A DNA stretch of 64,000 nt from Cryptomeria japonica (GCF_030272615.1 NC_081414.1:913515648-913579647); one strand, 5' to 3'; positions 1-11,228 are shown, numbered from the stretch's first letter. Numbers and translations are program-made. Notes: generated by a model from the sequence alone, not told the origin.

Positions 1-613
1 AGAAATCCTGTAAAATACCCACCACAGTAGTTAGAAAAATATAGGATTTTGTGGACTTCAACAAGTCTAACTTTAAACTCGGTTACAATTTTAATTTTTG
101 CTTTCTGTCTATGATGCGCTACAGAAAGGACTACACGCGCTACAATACAACCTAGATGCGCTAAAATTATGTCTCAATGTGCTACACTGTTTACTGGATG
201 CGCTACTCTATGCGTCGAAAGTGCTGCTCTATTTTTCTCCCGCGTTGAGACCTACAGGAAAATTAGTGATTTGATGTGCTAAAAGATGGACTTCACGCGC
301 TGGATGATGGACTCCATGTGCTAGACAGTGAACTATATGTGCTATCTAACAAACCCGACGCGCCAAACTATTTTTCAGATGTGCTACTTTGTTTTTCTCC
401 CGCATTGATACGTACAGGAAAATATTAGTGGAAGTCATGCGCAAAAGAAAGGACTTCACGCGCTAGAGTATAGACCCCACGCGCTAAACAGTAAGCGGGA
501 TGCGCTAGACTATTAACCGGATGCGCTAGGGAATGTTTCCCACGCGCTGATTCCTGTTTCCCGCGGACCTGCAAAAGTGGTTAATTTTAAAAACCGATTT
601 GATATATGTGGTT
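1..613 (-). repeat. G1 leader with degenerate GCGCTA repeat array
   Basis: This is untranslated leader of gypsy element G1, lying downstream of its primer site in minus orientation; the rest of G1 is off the left edge. Between about 111 and 550 the octamer (A/C)(T/C)G(C/T)GCTA recurs roughly every 20-30 bases (for example near 114, 134, 155, 197, 473, 500 and 520). A second period of 160 bases is visible: the block starting TTTTTCTCC at 232 recurs at 392 with the same following CCTACAGGAAAAT-like text. No coding potential is seen. Confidence 0.6.
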
Positions 614-633
614 GAGCCCCACGGTGGGTGCCA
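614..633 (-). other. G1 primer-binding site
   Basis: On the minus strand this reads TGGCACCCACCGTGGGGCTC, the form of many plant gypsy primer sites (TGGCGCC-type). It sits four bases from the LTR edge, so minus-strand G1 synthesis would start here. It fixes the element orientation and shows that 638-2068 is the 5' LTR. Confidence 0.65.
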
Positions 634-637
634 GAAA

Positions 638-2068
638 TGTATGCGGGAAAAGCGGGATGATAGAACTCAATATGTGAAAATATTCTAAAAGACTTGTCCA
701 CACACACACACAAGACTTCTTGGTGCAAGCTATGGAGTAACGAAGTATTACTCAGCTTCTCAAGGTGGGTCCCATAGTTCTCTATCTTACAATGTCCCTC
801 AAACCAATGTTTTTGCTCTCAGATCACTGAGCAAAATGGTTTAGGGATGGCAAATGCAAGAACGAGGGATGCTTTGATAGATTTTAGTATGAGATGCATC
901 CTAGCTATGCATGATTCTAGAAATGCAATAAACTAGATTATAAGATGACAAGGTTAGTATAAATACTATCCTAACATGATATATTAGTCTATGATTGAGC
1001 TAAAATGATAAATAAATTATTCTAAACATGCATATTTAGACTAGTTCCTGATTTAAAAGAGGCTAAAATGATGAGCATAAAATGAGATATGAAAGCTTGA
1101 ATGTATTTGAACATAAGTATGATACTACAAATTTGAAGGATCTCCTTTAAAATGGAGGAATGAGAGCTCTATTTATAGCAAAAACAGGGCAATGGATGGT
1201 CAGGATTGAAAGAGTTGATCAAGGGTTGAGTTTGAAAGTTGGGGATCCATGTTTGCAATTTGCACCAATGAAATGGTGACAAGTGTCAACATAGGGTTGG
1301 GTTGAGAGAAGGGGTTGGAGGCATTAAATGCCTGAGAAGACCTTAGGGTTATCTAGAAAGTAAGGGTCAAGCTTAAGTTAGGCTTACCCATTGGATTAAG
1401 AGTTAATCCAAGGATAAACCCATGTGCAAATGATTAAGAGATAATCATGGTCAAAGCATTAAAGGCTTGATGAGACCCTTGGGTTGGATGAAGGTTAAGT
1501 TAGGCAAAAGGTCTCTAACCATGTAAGAGGGTTGAATTAACCATTAATGGTTTGGGAGACTTTGGAAAATTAAGTGGTTGAAGACTTGAAGCCTTTAATG
1601 GTTATCAAAGACTTTAAGGGTTTGAGAAGTGACCTCCCCTTGCTTAGGGATGTGACAAAGTTTAGAAGATGGGTTAGGCTAATTAGAAGCGATTAGAAGA
1701 GTCTAGAAGGGATTAGAAAGGGGTTTAGGAAGGCAAGTGGGAGATGTAGGATTTTGCAAGTGGATGGAGGGATAATAGGATTTAATTGAATTTAATGAAT
1801 TTCATTCAATCTGGTTGTAATTAAATAAATTAGATTTATTTAATTTAGGATAACTATTTAATTAAATTTGAATTTAATTAAAAGTGGATAGGGGGGATTT
1901 AATTGAATAAAATGATTTATTCATTAAATGAGTATAGTGAATTTTAATTGAGTAATTTTCTTAATTAAATAGAGGAATGCGGGTAATTTAATTAAATTGG
2001 ATTTAATTAAATAGAGAAATGAACATAAAATATTTATTTAGGAATATGGTCATTTTTATACGTCTACA
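638..2068 (-). mobile_element. 5' LTR of Ty3/gypsy element G1
   Basis: On the minus strand the LTR opens TGTAGACGTATAAAAATGACC-like and closes CCCGCATACA, giving TG...CA ends and 1431 bp. It has no ORF. It is inserted in the gag region of copia element C1, whose coding sequence resumes at 2069; the expected 5-bp TSD is GCTAG (2069-2073), but its partner lies outside the window. Its ends, TATA region and GACAAGTGTCA text resemble the solo LTR at 51043-52102, so both belong to one family group. Confidence 0.7.
1169..1177 (-). promoter_or_regulatory. Putative TATA box of G1 LTR
   Basis: The minus strand reads TATAAATAG near the middle of the LTR, a position fitting the U3 promoter of an LTR retrotransposon. 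The related solo LTR has the same octamer at 51496-51504. Confidence 0.5.
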
Positions 2069-3088
2069 GCTAGTATAAAGACAGATTTAGCTTTTAAGGC
2101 ATCAACATCATCTACACCATCATTTGACAAATCTGATTGGAAAGCCTTTTATGCAAGAGAACTTGAAGAAAGCAGGAGAGAAAATGAAGAAATTGAAGCA
2201 CTATTTGCAAGGAAAATGCCTAAAGGTCTAGTTGGAAGTAAGTATGAAGGTAAAGCACCCTTTAAATGCTTTAACTGTAATAAGATTGGTCATATGGCTT
2301 CAAGATGCCCTGATAGACATGCTAGACTAAGAGAAGAAGCTAGAAGAACATACAAGCCTAACCCTGAATATCAGAGATACAGATTTAAGAAGAATAAAGA
2401 TAAATCTTGTTATCTCACTGATGAAGGAGTCACTGATGATTCTGATGAAGATCCGACAGACAATGGATGGGTTTTTGTTGCTATAACAGAAGATCAATCA
2501 GCACCTACTATTCAACCTATAGAGCGGGCCCTGGTAGCTCAAGTTGAAGTTAAGGATGAATGGATCATTGATTCAGGATCCTCACATCACATGACTGGTA
2601 ATAAAGGTAAATTCTTGAACTTTCAGGAATATAATAGAGGCCTAGTAAGATTTGGAGATGACAAAGCTTGTTTAATCAAAGGAAAAGGTACAATATCTCT
2701 TGATGGAAAGCATAATACTGACAATGTTTACTATGTAGAAGGTTTAAAGCATAATATTTTGAGTGTTGGTCAATTAGTTGAAAAAGGATTTCAGTTACAA
2801 TTCAAGAATGGTAAATGCAAAATTATGAACATAACTAGTTTGGAAATTGCAACCGGTAATCAAACTAGAGGTAACATCTTTCATTTGAATGGCAGTCAAA
2901 AGACATGCTTGATTGCACACATTGATGAAAGTTGGCTATGGCATAAGAGACTCTGTCATGTAAATTTTGATTGCATGGTAAAAATCAATACTACTAAGGC
3001 AGTTAGAGATTTACCTAAGATTGTCAAACCTCACAATCCAGTATGTAAGGAATGTCAATTTGGAAAACAAGTTAGAGTGTCTTTCTAA
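2069..3088 (+). pseudogene. C1 gag C-terminus, protease and pre-integrase domain
   Basis: Open reading from the left break to 3088. It encodes the gag C-terminal helix (FYARELEESRRENEEIEALFARK), then a CCHC zinc knuckle CFNCNKIGHMASRC at about 2267-2308, an acidic linker, the retropepsin active site WIIDSGSSHHMTG near 2560-2600, and the GAG-pre-integrase domain (WLWHKRLCH...CKECQFGK) near 2930-3070 with its HHCC zinc-binding residues. These process and package the element RNA in cytoplasmic particles in intact relatives. The start is absent because of the G1 insertion. Confidence 0.85.
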
Positions 3089-3851
3089 AGTATTCCAGAA
3101 AAATCAAATAATGCTCTTGACTTAATTCATACTAATTGATGTGGTCCAGCTAGAAAATGAAACCGATAAGAAAATCAAATGTCTGAGATCAAATCAAGGA
3201 GGAGAATTCACATCTAAAGAATTTAATGCATTCTATGAAGTGAATGGAATCGGAAGATAGTTATCAGCACCCCGGACACCACAGCAGAATAGAGTTGTAG
3301 AAAGGAAAAATAGAACTATCTTGGATGCAGCCAGAAGTATGTTATCTGAAGTAAACCTACCACATGTATATTGGAGAGAGGCAGTAAGCACATCGATCTA
3401 CGCATTCAACAAAGTTCACATCAAAGGAGAAACCGGTAAAACCCCTCATGAACTATGGTTTGGTATTACTCCTACTCTTAAATATTTCAGAGTATTTGGA
3501 AGTAAATGCTATATTAGAAAAGAGTATATTGGAAAATTTGATCCTAGAAGTGATGAAAGAATATTTCTTGGTTATTCATCTAAGAGAAAGGCATATAGAT
3601 GTTTTAACAAGAGATTGCAGAAAATTGTTGAGAGTACAAATGTGAAGATTGATGAACAATTTAGAGGAACTTCAAGGTATATAGACTCTGAACCGGCAAC
3701 AGAGATTCTAACAAATGAACCTACATTGAATCCACCAATACAGAATGAAGATCTAGTTACACCGGTATCATCTGAAAATTCCACTGTGACTGAGGAACAA
3801 CAACAAACAAAGATACCCCAGTATGTAATACTGAATCACTCTGAAAATTAG
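3089..3851 (+). pseudogene. C1 integrase with internal deletion
   Basis: After a stop at 3086-3088 the integrase core begins (LDLIHTN, stop TGA, CGPA) and then jumps to KKIKCLRSNQGGEF. The catalytic-core stretch between the first and second acidic residues is missing, so about 60-70 codons are deleted near 3150. The downstream part is open from 3321 and has the integrase C-terminal half (WREAVSTSIYAFNKVHIKG...FGSKCYI...FLGYSS). The PQQN(G/R)VVE motif retains E. The deletion alone would abolish integration. Confidence 0.8.
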
Positions 3852-5018
3852 ATAATTGGGAACAAATATCAAGGAGTTATGACAAGAGGAAGATTGGCAA
3901 ATGAAGAGGTATGTCTTATTTCTCAAATTGAACCATCATCAATTAATGAGGCATGTGAAGATAAACACTAGATTAAAGCTATGGAAGAGGAACTAGAACA
4001 AATTGAGAAAAATATCACATGGACATTAGTTCCCCGGCCTAAAGACAAAAATGTGATTGGAACAAAACGGTTATTCAGAAATAAACTTAATGAAGATGGT
4101 AAGGTAATCAGGAAAAAAGAAAGACTAGTGTGTAAGGGATATTCTCAGAAAGAAGGAATTGATTATAATGAAACCTTTGCACCGGTAGCTAGAATTGAGG
4201 CAGTCAGATTATTCTTGGCTTTTGCAGCACACAAGAACTATAAAGTATATCAAATGGATATTAAATGTGCATTTTTGAATGGAGATCTTGAAGAAGAAGT
4301 TTACATTGAGCAACCTGATGGATTTTCTTTGACAGATAACAAAGATATGGTTTGCAGGTTAAGAAAAGCTGTGTATGGGTTGAAACAAGCTCCAAGAGCT
4401 TGGTATGCTAGATTGGATAAGTATCTTTTGAAGATTGGATTTTTTAAAGGCAATGCTGATAGCAACTTATACTACAAAGTGACTAATGATGACATCTTGG
4501 TTATAGAAGTTTTTGTTGATGATATAATCTTTGGAGGAGAAGATGGTTTATGTAAAGACTTTTCTGTTGAAATGCAACAAGAATTTGAAATGTCTATGAT
4601 TGGAGAAATAAAATTCTTTTAGGATTGTAGATTTCACAGACTGATAAAGGTATATTCTTTAGTCAATCCAAGTACTTAAAGGAGTTACTAAAGAAATTTG
4701 GGATGGAAAACTCTAAACCGGTAAGCACACCTATGACTACAAATGACAAATTATCACTAAGGGATGAATCTACACCTGTTAATTCGACTAGGTACAAATC
4801 TATGATAGGAGGCCGACTATATTTGACACAAACAAGACCTGATATTATGAATGCAATATGTATTGTTTCAATATTTTAGAGTAATCCTAGAGAAAATCAT
4901 GAATTAGCAATAAAAAGTTTTTTAGTACTTACAAGGCACTACAAATCTTGGTTTATGGTATCCTAGAGATGAAAACTTTGAATTATGTGCATACACAGAT
5001 GCAAATTAAGCAGGAGAT
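3852..5018 (+). pseudogene. C1 reverse transcriptase
   Basis: The clearest open part is 3981-4622: [68 protein letters not shown] and the catalytic FVDDIIFGG box (the copia equivalent of YVDD). A frame change at 4620-4625 follows (LQISQTDKGIFFSQSKYLKELLKKFGM in another frame). Further stops lie at about 4878 and 5008. Ty1/copia RT copies element RNA into cDNA; this copy is dead. Confidence 0.85.
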
Positions 5019-5456
5019 GTGAATGACAGAAGAAGCACCACCAGTGGAGCATTTTTTCTTGGAAGCAAATTAATTTCTTGGTTCAGTAAGAAACAAAGTT
5101 GCACATCTTTATCAACACCAGAATCAGAATATGTTGCAGCAACAACTAACTGTACACAGGTATTATGGCTTAAGAAAATGTTGAAGGACATAAAGGTAAA
5201 ATGCAAGGAACCTATAACTATCTATTGTGATAACACTGCAGCAATTGATATATCTAAGAATCTGGTATTACATTCTAAAACCAAACTTGTTTCTATCAAA
5301 CTAAATTTTCTGAAAGAGAATGTTGAAGCAAAAGAAGTAAAAATGGTTTATGTGAATATTAAAGAGCAGATTGCAGATATTTTCACTAAACCTCTGCCTA
5401 AAGAGACCTTTGAATATCTTAGAGATCATCTTGGGGTCATATCGCCACCGATAGAG
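5019..5456 (+). pseudogene. C1 RNase H domain
   Basis: The reading encodes RRSTTSGAFFLGSKLISWFSKKQ, ESEYVAATTNCTQVLWLKKML, the catalytic IYCDNTAAIDISKN and the conserved C-terminal end ADIFTKPLPKETFEYLRDHLGV. This is the typical C-terminal end of a copia polyprotein. The open frame drifts on to 5603 but homology stops at about 5450. Confidence 0.85.
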
Positions 5457-5793
5457 ACACAAACATCAACCGGCAAAATTAACAGAGAAATCTTTTACTC
5501 CGGCTTTGATGAGGAAAGCTACTTCTCGGGGGGAGTAGTTGGCATACTAAATTGGTTGGTATTTTGTATTTACATCTGGTTTTGTATTGGCTTTGGCATT
5601 TGATGTCAAAGGGGGAGATATATCGATGAAAAACACATTATCTTTTGGGGGAGAGATTGTTACTTTGAGATTGATTACTCTGTATCTGAATTTTGATTTT
5701 GAGAGATTATTGGTTTTTGGTATTTGGCATTTTTGTTTTGGCACTTTGATGGTTTTTCCATCTTGTGTTGCCATCAATGCCAAAGGGGGAGAT
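5457..5793 (+). other. C1 3' untranslated region with four polypurine tracts
   Basis: Four GGGGGAG tracts occur at about 5529, 5611, 5648 and 5785; only the last (AAAGGGGGAGAT) touches the 3' LTR and should prime plus-strand DNA. Two are preceded by copies of a TTG(T/C)CATNAATG(T/C)CAA-like motif. The other C-type elements in this window show the same repeated arrangement. Confidence 0.65.
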
Positions 5794-6856
5794 TGTTGGT
5801 ATTTTGGTATGGTTTTGTCATTGATGTCAACACCTACTAACACTTATCAACTCTGGCACTTTGGAGGATCAACAATATTCACCGGCAAGCAAGTGACTTA
5901 TGCACAGTCACCAGCATCTGGTACACCGGCAGGATATAATGTTCACCCGCACTTGGAATGATATGAAAAACACACCTAGTTATGTCGAAAACATCGTTTG
6001 GATACTTTGTCTTGGAGATTTGTTCATTGGTATATTCGTAATTGCATATTTGTTATTATCGGCAAATAGGTCCAGGATAAGCACCGACATGCTTATCTAT
6101 TCCAGATCAGCATGACACACTTTGGAGATGATTTTGTTGTTATTGTAATTGCATTAAGTCGACATGTTGAACTGGATATTGCATCGGTTATTGATTTACT
6201 TGTAATTGTTTTATTTTAATATCTTTTAGAGCCGACCTACTAAAATTGGTCTTAGGTTATGGTATATATGTAAGATCTTATTTGTAAGATCAACATGCGA
6301 TAAGGATAAGGAATTGTAAGAAGGTATATGCAAAAATAAGCAAAGCTATACACGCATACATCATTTGAAGGTGAAGCAAGGTATTTGTAAAGACAATCAG
6401 AACTACACCGGTACTGAATCCAGCATATGAAGATGCTATTTTGAGCAGTACATTCTTATTGGATTTAACCATCCAATTGTAGTCAGTGTGACTCCTATTT
6501 GTGTTTGAGCAGTCAACTCTAGGCGCTTGGCCTTTCTGCATGTGCAGACCCCATTTGTATACACATACTATCTGCAGTAGTATCATTTGATTGTGGGTAA
6601 GGTATCCCACCATGGTTTTTCCCCTTACAGGATTTCCACGTACAAATATTGGTGTTATGTGTTGTGGATGTTATTGTCTTTCTGTTTCATGCATTAATCT
6701 TTACTGGTACTGTAAATTAACTGATAAACTGTCTACCGGCATAAAGTTAGGTTTATCGGTATTAAGCACAAAGGTTGGTTAAGTTGTTTTTGGTTTGAAT
6801 TTATTAGACAACTGATTCACCCCCCCCCCCCTCTCAGTTGTCTCCGAGACCTAACA
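5794..6856 (+). mobile_element. C1 3' LTR
   Basis: The LTR runs from TGTTGGTATTTTGG to CCGAGACCTAACA, 1063 bp, directly after the polypurine tract. It contains TTGTCATTGATGTCAA at 5815-5830, a TATATATGTAAG promoter-like stretch near 6261 and a 12-C run at 6830-6841 close to its end. No second copy is in the window because the 5' half of C1 is missing. Confidence 0.8.
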
Positions 6857-7893
6857 GTGCAATCTTCACATTCACTAGTTTTTTACTATTCTCCACTCCT
6901 CCTAGATTATTGGACTTTTCATTATTCTTCTCCTCTATAGCTAAAAATAATGATACTTCATTTGAGTCATCACCATCTTCATCTTCAAATGAATGTCTCC
7001 ATTAAACAAAAAAATTTCTTAGGCTTATCTCTCTCATCTATTCTCTTGTTTTTATTATTCCATCTATAAAGGCCCTTTCTCTTATTATCATCATTAGGAA
7101 TTATACCAAAATATTCCTTAAAATTAAATCTAGAATCATAATGACCAATTATCCCATAATTAAAATATTTGAAGGGTAACTTACCTTTGTACTTTTCAGA
7201 TCCTTTCTTTAGTCTTCTTACAAAGTTTTCTTCTATCTCATCCATGTCATTACTTGCTTTAGGTTCATCTTCAATCTTCTTAGTAGATTGGAATGCTTTT
7301 TATTTCTTCTCCTTTCACAAATCATCTACCTTAGCAATCTCAAAGGCAAAGAGCGAGCCATACAACTGATCCAAGGTCTATTTGTCCATATCATGGCTTT
7401 CTTCAATGGCACGCTTCTTAGGTTTGTAGCATTTAAGTAGTGTTAACATCACTTTCTAATAATGTTCCACCAATACCCCTAATTGCACTCAAAATGGTGT
7501 AGGTAGCTTTCAATGTTCTCATCATTGGACATCCTCAAGTTCTCAAACTTGTGCTTTATATTTGTCGATTTGGCTTGCTTTGTCTTCAAATTACCTACAT
7601 GCACACTACTCAACCTCTACTAGATTAGTTTAATAGATTTAAACCCTATAAATAAATAGAGAATACTGGATCACTTAAACAAGTGATAATAGTAACTCTA
7701 GCCTTGCATTATTCTCATGAGCCTTAACCTCATCCAGAGTCTAAGGACTATTTGTCGAAGCAATATATCTAGTTTGAATAATTTCCCATATTCTAGTTGG
7801 TAGAGATTCCAAATGACATTTTGTCCTTAACCTCCAATAGGAGTAATGTGTGCCATCAAAATTTGGTGCTTTGAAATTAACTTGTAGCGTCAT
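6857..7893 (-). pseudogene. C0 gag remnant
   Basis: On the minus strand an ATG at 7893 starts a copia-type gag: MTLQVNFKAPNFDGTHYSYWRLRTK carries the usual (F)DG(T/S)NY..W signature of the N-terminal gag domain. Decay follows, with several stops. Near 7165 the zinc knuckle is wrecked (FKYFNYGIIGHYDSRF, three cysteines lost, matching CFNCGIIGHYDSRC). The remnant ends abruptly at the C1 insertion. It belongs to the oldest layer in the window. Confidence 0.7.
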
Positions 7894-7934
7894 TCTGAAT
7901 CTTTCTCAAGCTGTTAAGATTCTCTAAGAGGAAA

Positions 7935-7951
7935 CCAACTTTGATACCAAT
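7935..7951 (-). other. C0 primer-binding site
   Basis: The minus strand reads ATTGGTATCAAAGTTGG, the initiator-Met tRNA primer site of copia elements with a one-base change (CAAA for CAGA). It abuts the LTR edge at 7952. Confidence 0.75.
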
Positions 7952-8968
7952 TGTTGAACACACCATAGAACTAAGAGGGGGTTGAATCGGTCCAAACATT
8001 GAAATACTTTATTTATAACTAATAAAACTTCAAGCTACAATTAAATTATTACTAAAATTATAGAATATGAAAGCAAAAGGCACAACAAACACACAAACAC
8101 CAAATTTACATGGAAAACCTTAATCAAGGAAAAACCATGGTGAGAATCACAATCATAATATGAATAACTGATTATAATGTTTTATCCTCAAGGCCAAGGA
8201 TCTCACAACACCTAATAGGACTTGCAATTCTAAGTTGCACAACCTTAGGGAAATATACAAAGGACTTGTAGTATTGAGACTCGTTGTCTCAAGGCAAGGT
8301 ATAAATGATTGCACAAACTGCCAAAAGGAACACATCTTCTTTCGACAAGTGCAGAGAATCAATGAACTAAAATGAGAAACATATCTTGATCATGAAATTG
8401 TCTGAAACTCCATGTCAAGTAACTAATAGCATGGCAAATACATCTAACATCAAACATTGTCTCAGAACACGACCATACAAATGATATCATCATCAAATCT
8501 CTTCACAAACTGACTTTCACACCAAATATTCTTGCATATCATTCACATTCACATTCACTTCATATCAATCCACTGACATTCCATACTTCAACTCATACAA
8601 TTGCATGTTTATATATACAAAGTTTATTAAAACCCTCAACTAGGTCAACCAGAAACAAAATATATACTATTACATAAATTAGGCCACCCAGACCAATAAT
8701 ACCAAATGCGGTCTACTCCAAGAGATGTAATGGATCAAAACACATAACAACACATCATTTTAAAATTATTTCAACAAACTACACACACTAGCACATCTTT
8801 CAAAGTCACCACCAAATGAAACATGTAGATAAATAATAATGCACATTAGCCAATTGGCTCAAAAACATCCTCCAATGCAAAATGCATACTGTGGATCTAC
8901 GCATTCCATGGTGATACCGATATCAACATCCAAACACAACCTCAAATGCATATCTCAACCAAAGAGTA
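7952..8968 (-). mobile_element. C0 5' LTR, piece 1 of 3
   Basis: The LTR begins (plus strand) TGTTGAACACACC next to the primer site and includes the GAGGG-rich stretch CTAAGAGGGGGTTGAATC typical of copia LTR 3' ends. It breaks at 8968, where G2 inserted; GAGTA at 8964-8968 is the TSD, with GAATA at 32315-32319 (one mismatch). The LTR continues at 32320-32611 and 63168-63454. Confidence 0.7.
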
Positions 8969-8983
8969 CGATAGGGAGGTTGG
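8969..8983 (-). mobile_element. G2 3' LTR, first 15 bases
   Basis: CGATAGGGAGGTTGG matches the start of the intact LTR at 30160 (TGATAGAGAGGTTGG) with the terminal T changed to C. C3 then interrupts it, and the LTR resumes after the GTTGG duplication at 16745. Confidence 0.75.
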
Positions 8984-10530
8984 TGATAGTTCTGATACTA
9001 AATGTAAGCACAGATCCAATAGCCAACAAGATGAGAGGGGAGGGGTGAATCATACAAACTTAATCTTCTATAAAAACATCAAATTCAACCTCGGTAACAC
9101 ATACTTCAGTAATATAACCAAAACTGTTAAACAAGCAAACTCAAAAGCATATAAACATCATAAACCTCATAACATCAGATTTAACGTGGAAATCCAAATA
9201 TGGAAAAACCACTATGGAATTTCGGATCCACTAAGAAATATACTCTTCTAGAGTATGCTTGGTTAAAAGCAAATCCTGTTAAAGATTACAAACACATTGC
9301 TAGATGTGACCCGGTTAAGGGATTTCCCTCATATCTGTTAGGATCTTCACCTTGTTCGAAGTGACCTTGTTAAAGGATTTCAAACACTCAATCAGAATGT
9401 CACCTTGCTAGAGGCTTTTACAAATAAGACTGTAAAGTCCACTCAGTTAAGAGATTTTCTTTCACTTTCACAAAATAACAATAATAAAAATCTATCTGCA
9501 ACTTCACATCTAAAATGCCAAAGCAGATTCTTATTTTTTCAATACAATCTAGACATAGAACTAATCTTGTCCATCCGCTGGGCTTCTATACTCTGTTATT
9601 CAAACAGGTCTTCAAGCTTTTGTGCTCGGTAATCGCTATGTAGCATCCCTATGCATACACTTGCCCGCATACATTGTTTATCAATAGTTCCCTATTTATA
9701 AACAATTGGCTAACTGCTTAATCTCCTTGATCACATTTCCCATGATCAATCATAGCCATCAGATCTTCAATCTTATCCAGGTTCAATGCATCTTTCGATC
9801 TGAAAGTGTTTTACCCCGCCTAGGAACTTGCATATATTTCTTGGAACTTGTGCTAGGGTATTGCGGTTCAATCTGCACTGTAGATCTTTATGCCGACTTT
9901 CCTTTGCCATAGATTCATTAACAAAATTTATTTACGGCATACCAATCATTTAATCAGTTCCAGCTCATCAGCTTTCTTCATTAAATAATGCATGTAACCT
10001 TTTAATGCATTCTGTTATAGCTCGGTTATAACTTGGTTACAACTCGGTAAATACTAAAATTCACTCGATAGATATTCCACCTTCATTAACCGATAGCGAT
10101 AACCTTAGGGTTTACTGACTAGGTTGCTTAGGGTTTACCGACTAGGTTCTTTGCTTGGTAACATAGTATAGTATTAACCTTACAATTTACAACATATTTA
10201 TGATGCTAAAACAATCTAAACATCATGATCTCATCATTGTCTGACTTGGTAATAGTTGCCCATTGAATACCTTATTCATCCTCTTATTCATCATAATCTT
10301 TCCTATGTCTTTTACCGACATCTTTATATTCTTCAAATCATACTTCTCAAGATATGGCAACATCATACTAAATTAGAAAATCAATTTCTTGACATCAATG
10401 ACAAAATAATAATAGCAAGACAGTAAACATCCTTAATCAGTTATATCCATAATCATCAACAACCTTCTCAATATCCTTATTGAAATGTCAACAATCCTTC
10501 ATTGTCTGTTATAATGCTATATTGCCAACA
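8984..10530 (-). mobile_element. C3 3' LTR
   Basis: TGATAGTTCTGATAC at the left and ATTGCCAACA at the right give TG...CA ends; minus reading starts TGTTGGCAATATAGC straight after the polypurine tract (CAAAGGGGGAGAT). A minus-strand TATAAATAG at 9692-9700 is the likely TATA box, and TTGTCATTGATGTCAA (minus) lies at 10389-10404 in U3. Short frames here are not genes. Confidence 0.88.
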
Positions 10531-10946
10531 ATCTCCCCCTTTGACATTGATGGCAAAACCAATTGATTTGACCTTAAAAGATTCAGATTGTTGTGATTCT
10601 GAAATGCTGAAATGCTCTCCCCCATACATTAGACTTTTCCTCTTTTCTCAATCTTCTTTCCAAACTTCAGGTTTCTTCCCCTTTTTATTAGTCTTCTCCC
10701 CCTTTGACAACAATGCCAAAAAGTAAAGAACTAAAACATAATTGTGTCCTGTATGAAGTGAATTCCTACTGTAATGTGTCAATTCAGTCTCAGTCAGAGC
10801 ATTTTATCTTCAATTCGTGTTCCCTGTATTGGTTCCTGTAATATTTCTTGTACACCTTTAGAAAATATCCTAAAGTGTGTAAATTAGCATCAACTCCTAA
10901 AAGATATTCAATAGAGTCATCAGATTGATGCTTTCACCGAACTCAG
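10531..10946 (-). other. C3 3' untranslated region with repeated polypurine tracts
   Basis: The complement of the polypurine tract (ATCTCCCCCTTTGACATTGATGGCAA) touches the 3' LTR. Further purine tracts (minus strand) lie near 10617 and 10697, the latter again followed by a TTGACAACAATGCCAA motif. About 400 bases follow without coding potential. Confidence 0.6.
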
Positions 10947-11228
10947 TCAGTGAGTAGAAGATAGGGGTAGGACCCCTAACTTACTTCTAAGATATTCAAA
11001 AGTGTCCCTTTGTAGTGGCTTGGTGAAGATATCTGCTATTTGTTCCTTTGTGCTAACATACTCCAACACCACTTTCTTCTCTTGAGCTTCTTCTCTAAGA
11101 TAATGATATTTGATAGAGATGTGCTTTGTCTTAGAGTGCATAACAAGATTCTTTGAAATGTTACTGGCACTAGTATTGTCACAAAATATAGTCACTGGCT
11201 CGGTAACTTTCTCATTAATACCTTCCAA
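10947..11228 (-). pseudogene. C3 RNase H, C-terminal part
   Basis: Encodes EPVTIFCDNTSASNISKNLVMHSKTKHI and STKEQIADIFTKPLQRDTFEYLRSKLGV, the end of a copia polyprotein. The active-site aspartate in FCDN is present. It is separated from the upstream RNase H segment (11241-11771) by a short break around LNCINIA, where the usual CTQA(I/L)W(L/M) motif is mutated. Confidence 0.85.

Larger units (their letters stand above)
2069..6856 (+). mobile_element. C1: decayed Ty1/copia element, 5' truncated by G1
   Basis: The order gag, protease, integrase, reverse transcriptase, RNase H, polypurine tract and 3' LTR is that of Ty1/copia. The 5' LTR and start of gag are missing because G1 inserted at 2068/2069 and the remainder is off-window. 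The right end abuts C0 sequence at 6857, so C1 itself inserted into C0, with GTGCA as the expected TSD. Frameshifts, stops and an integrase deletion make it non-autonomous. Confidence 0.85.

Noticed and set aside
8839-9912. Small frames of 68-101 codons in C3 LTR and C0 LTR
   Set aside because: They lie in LTRs, are not shared between LTR copies as conserved frames, and resemble nothing.
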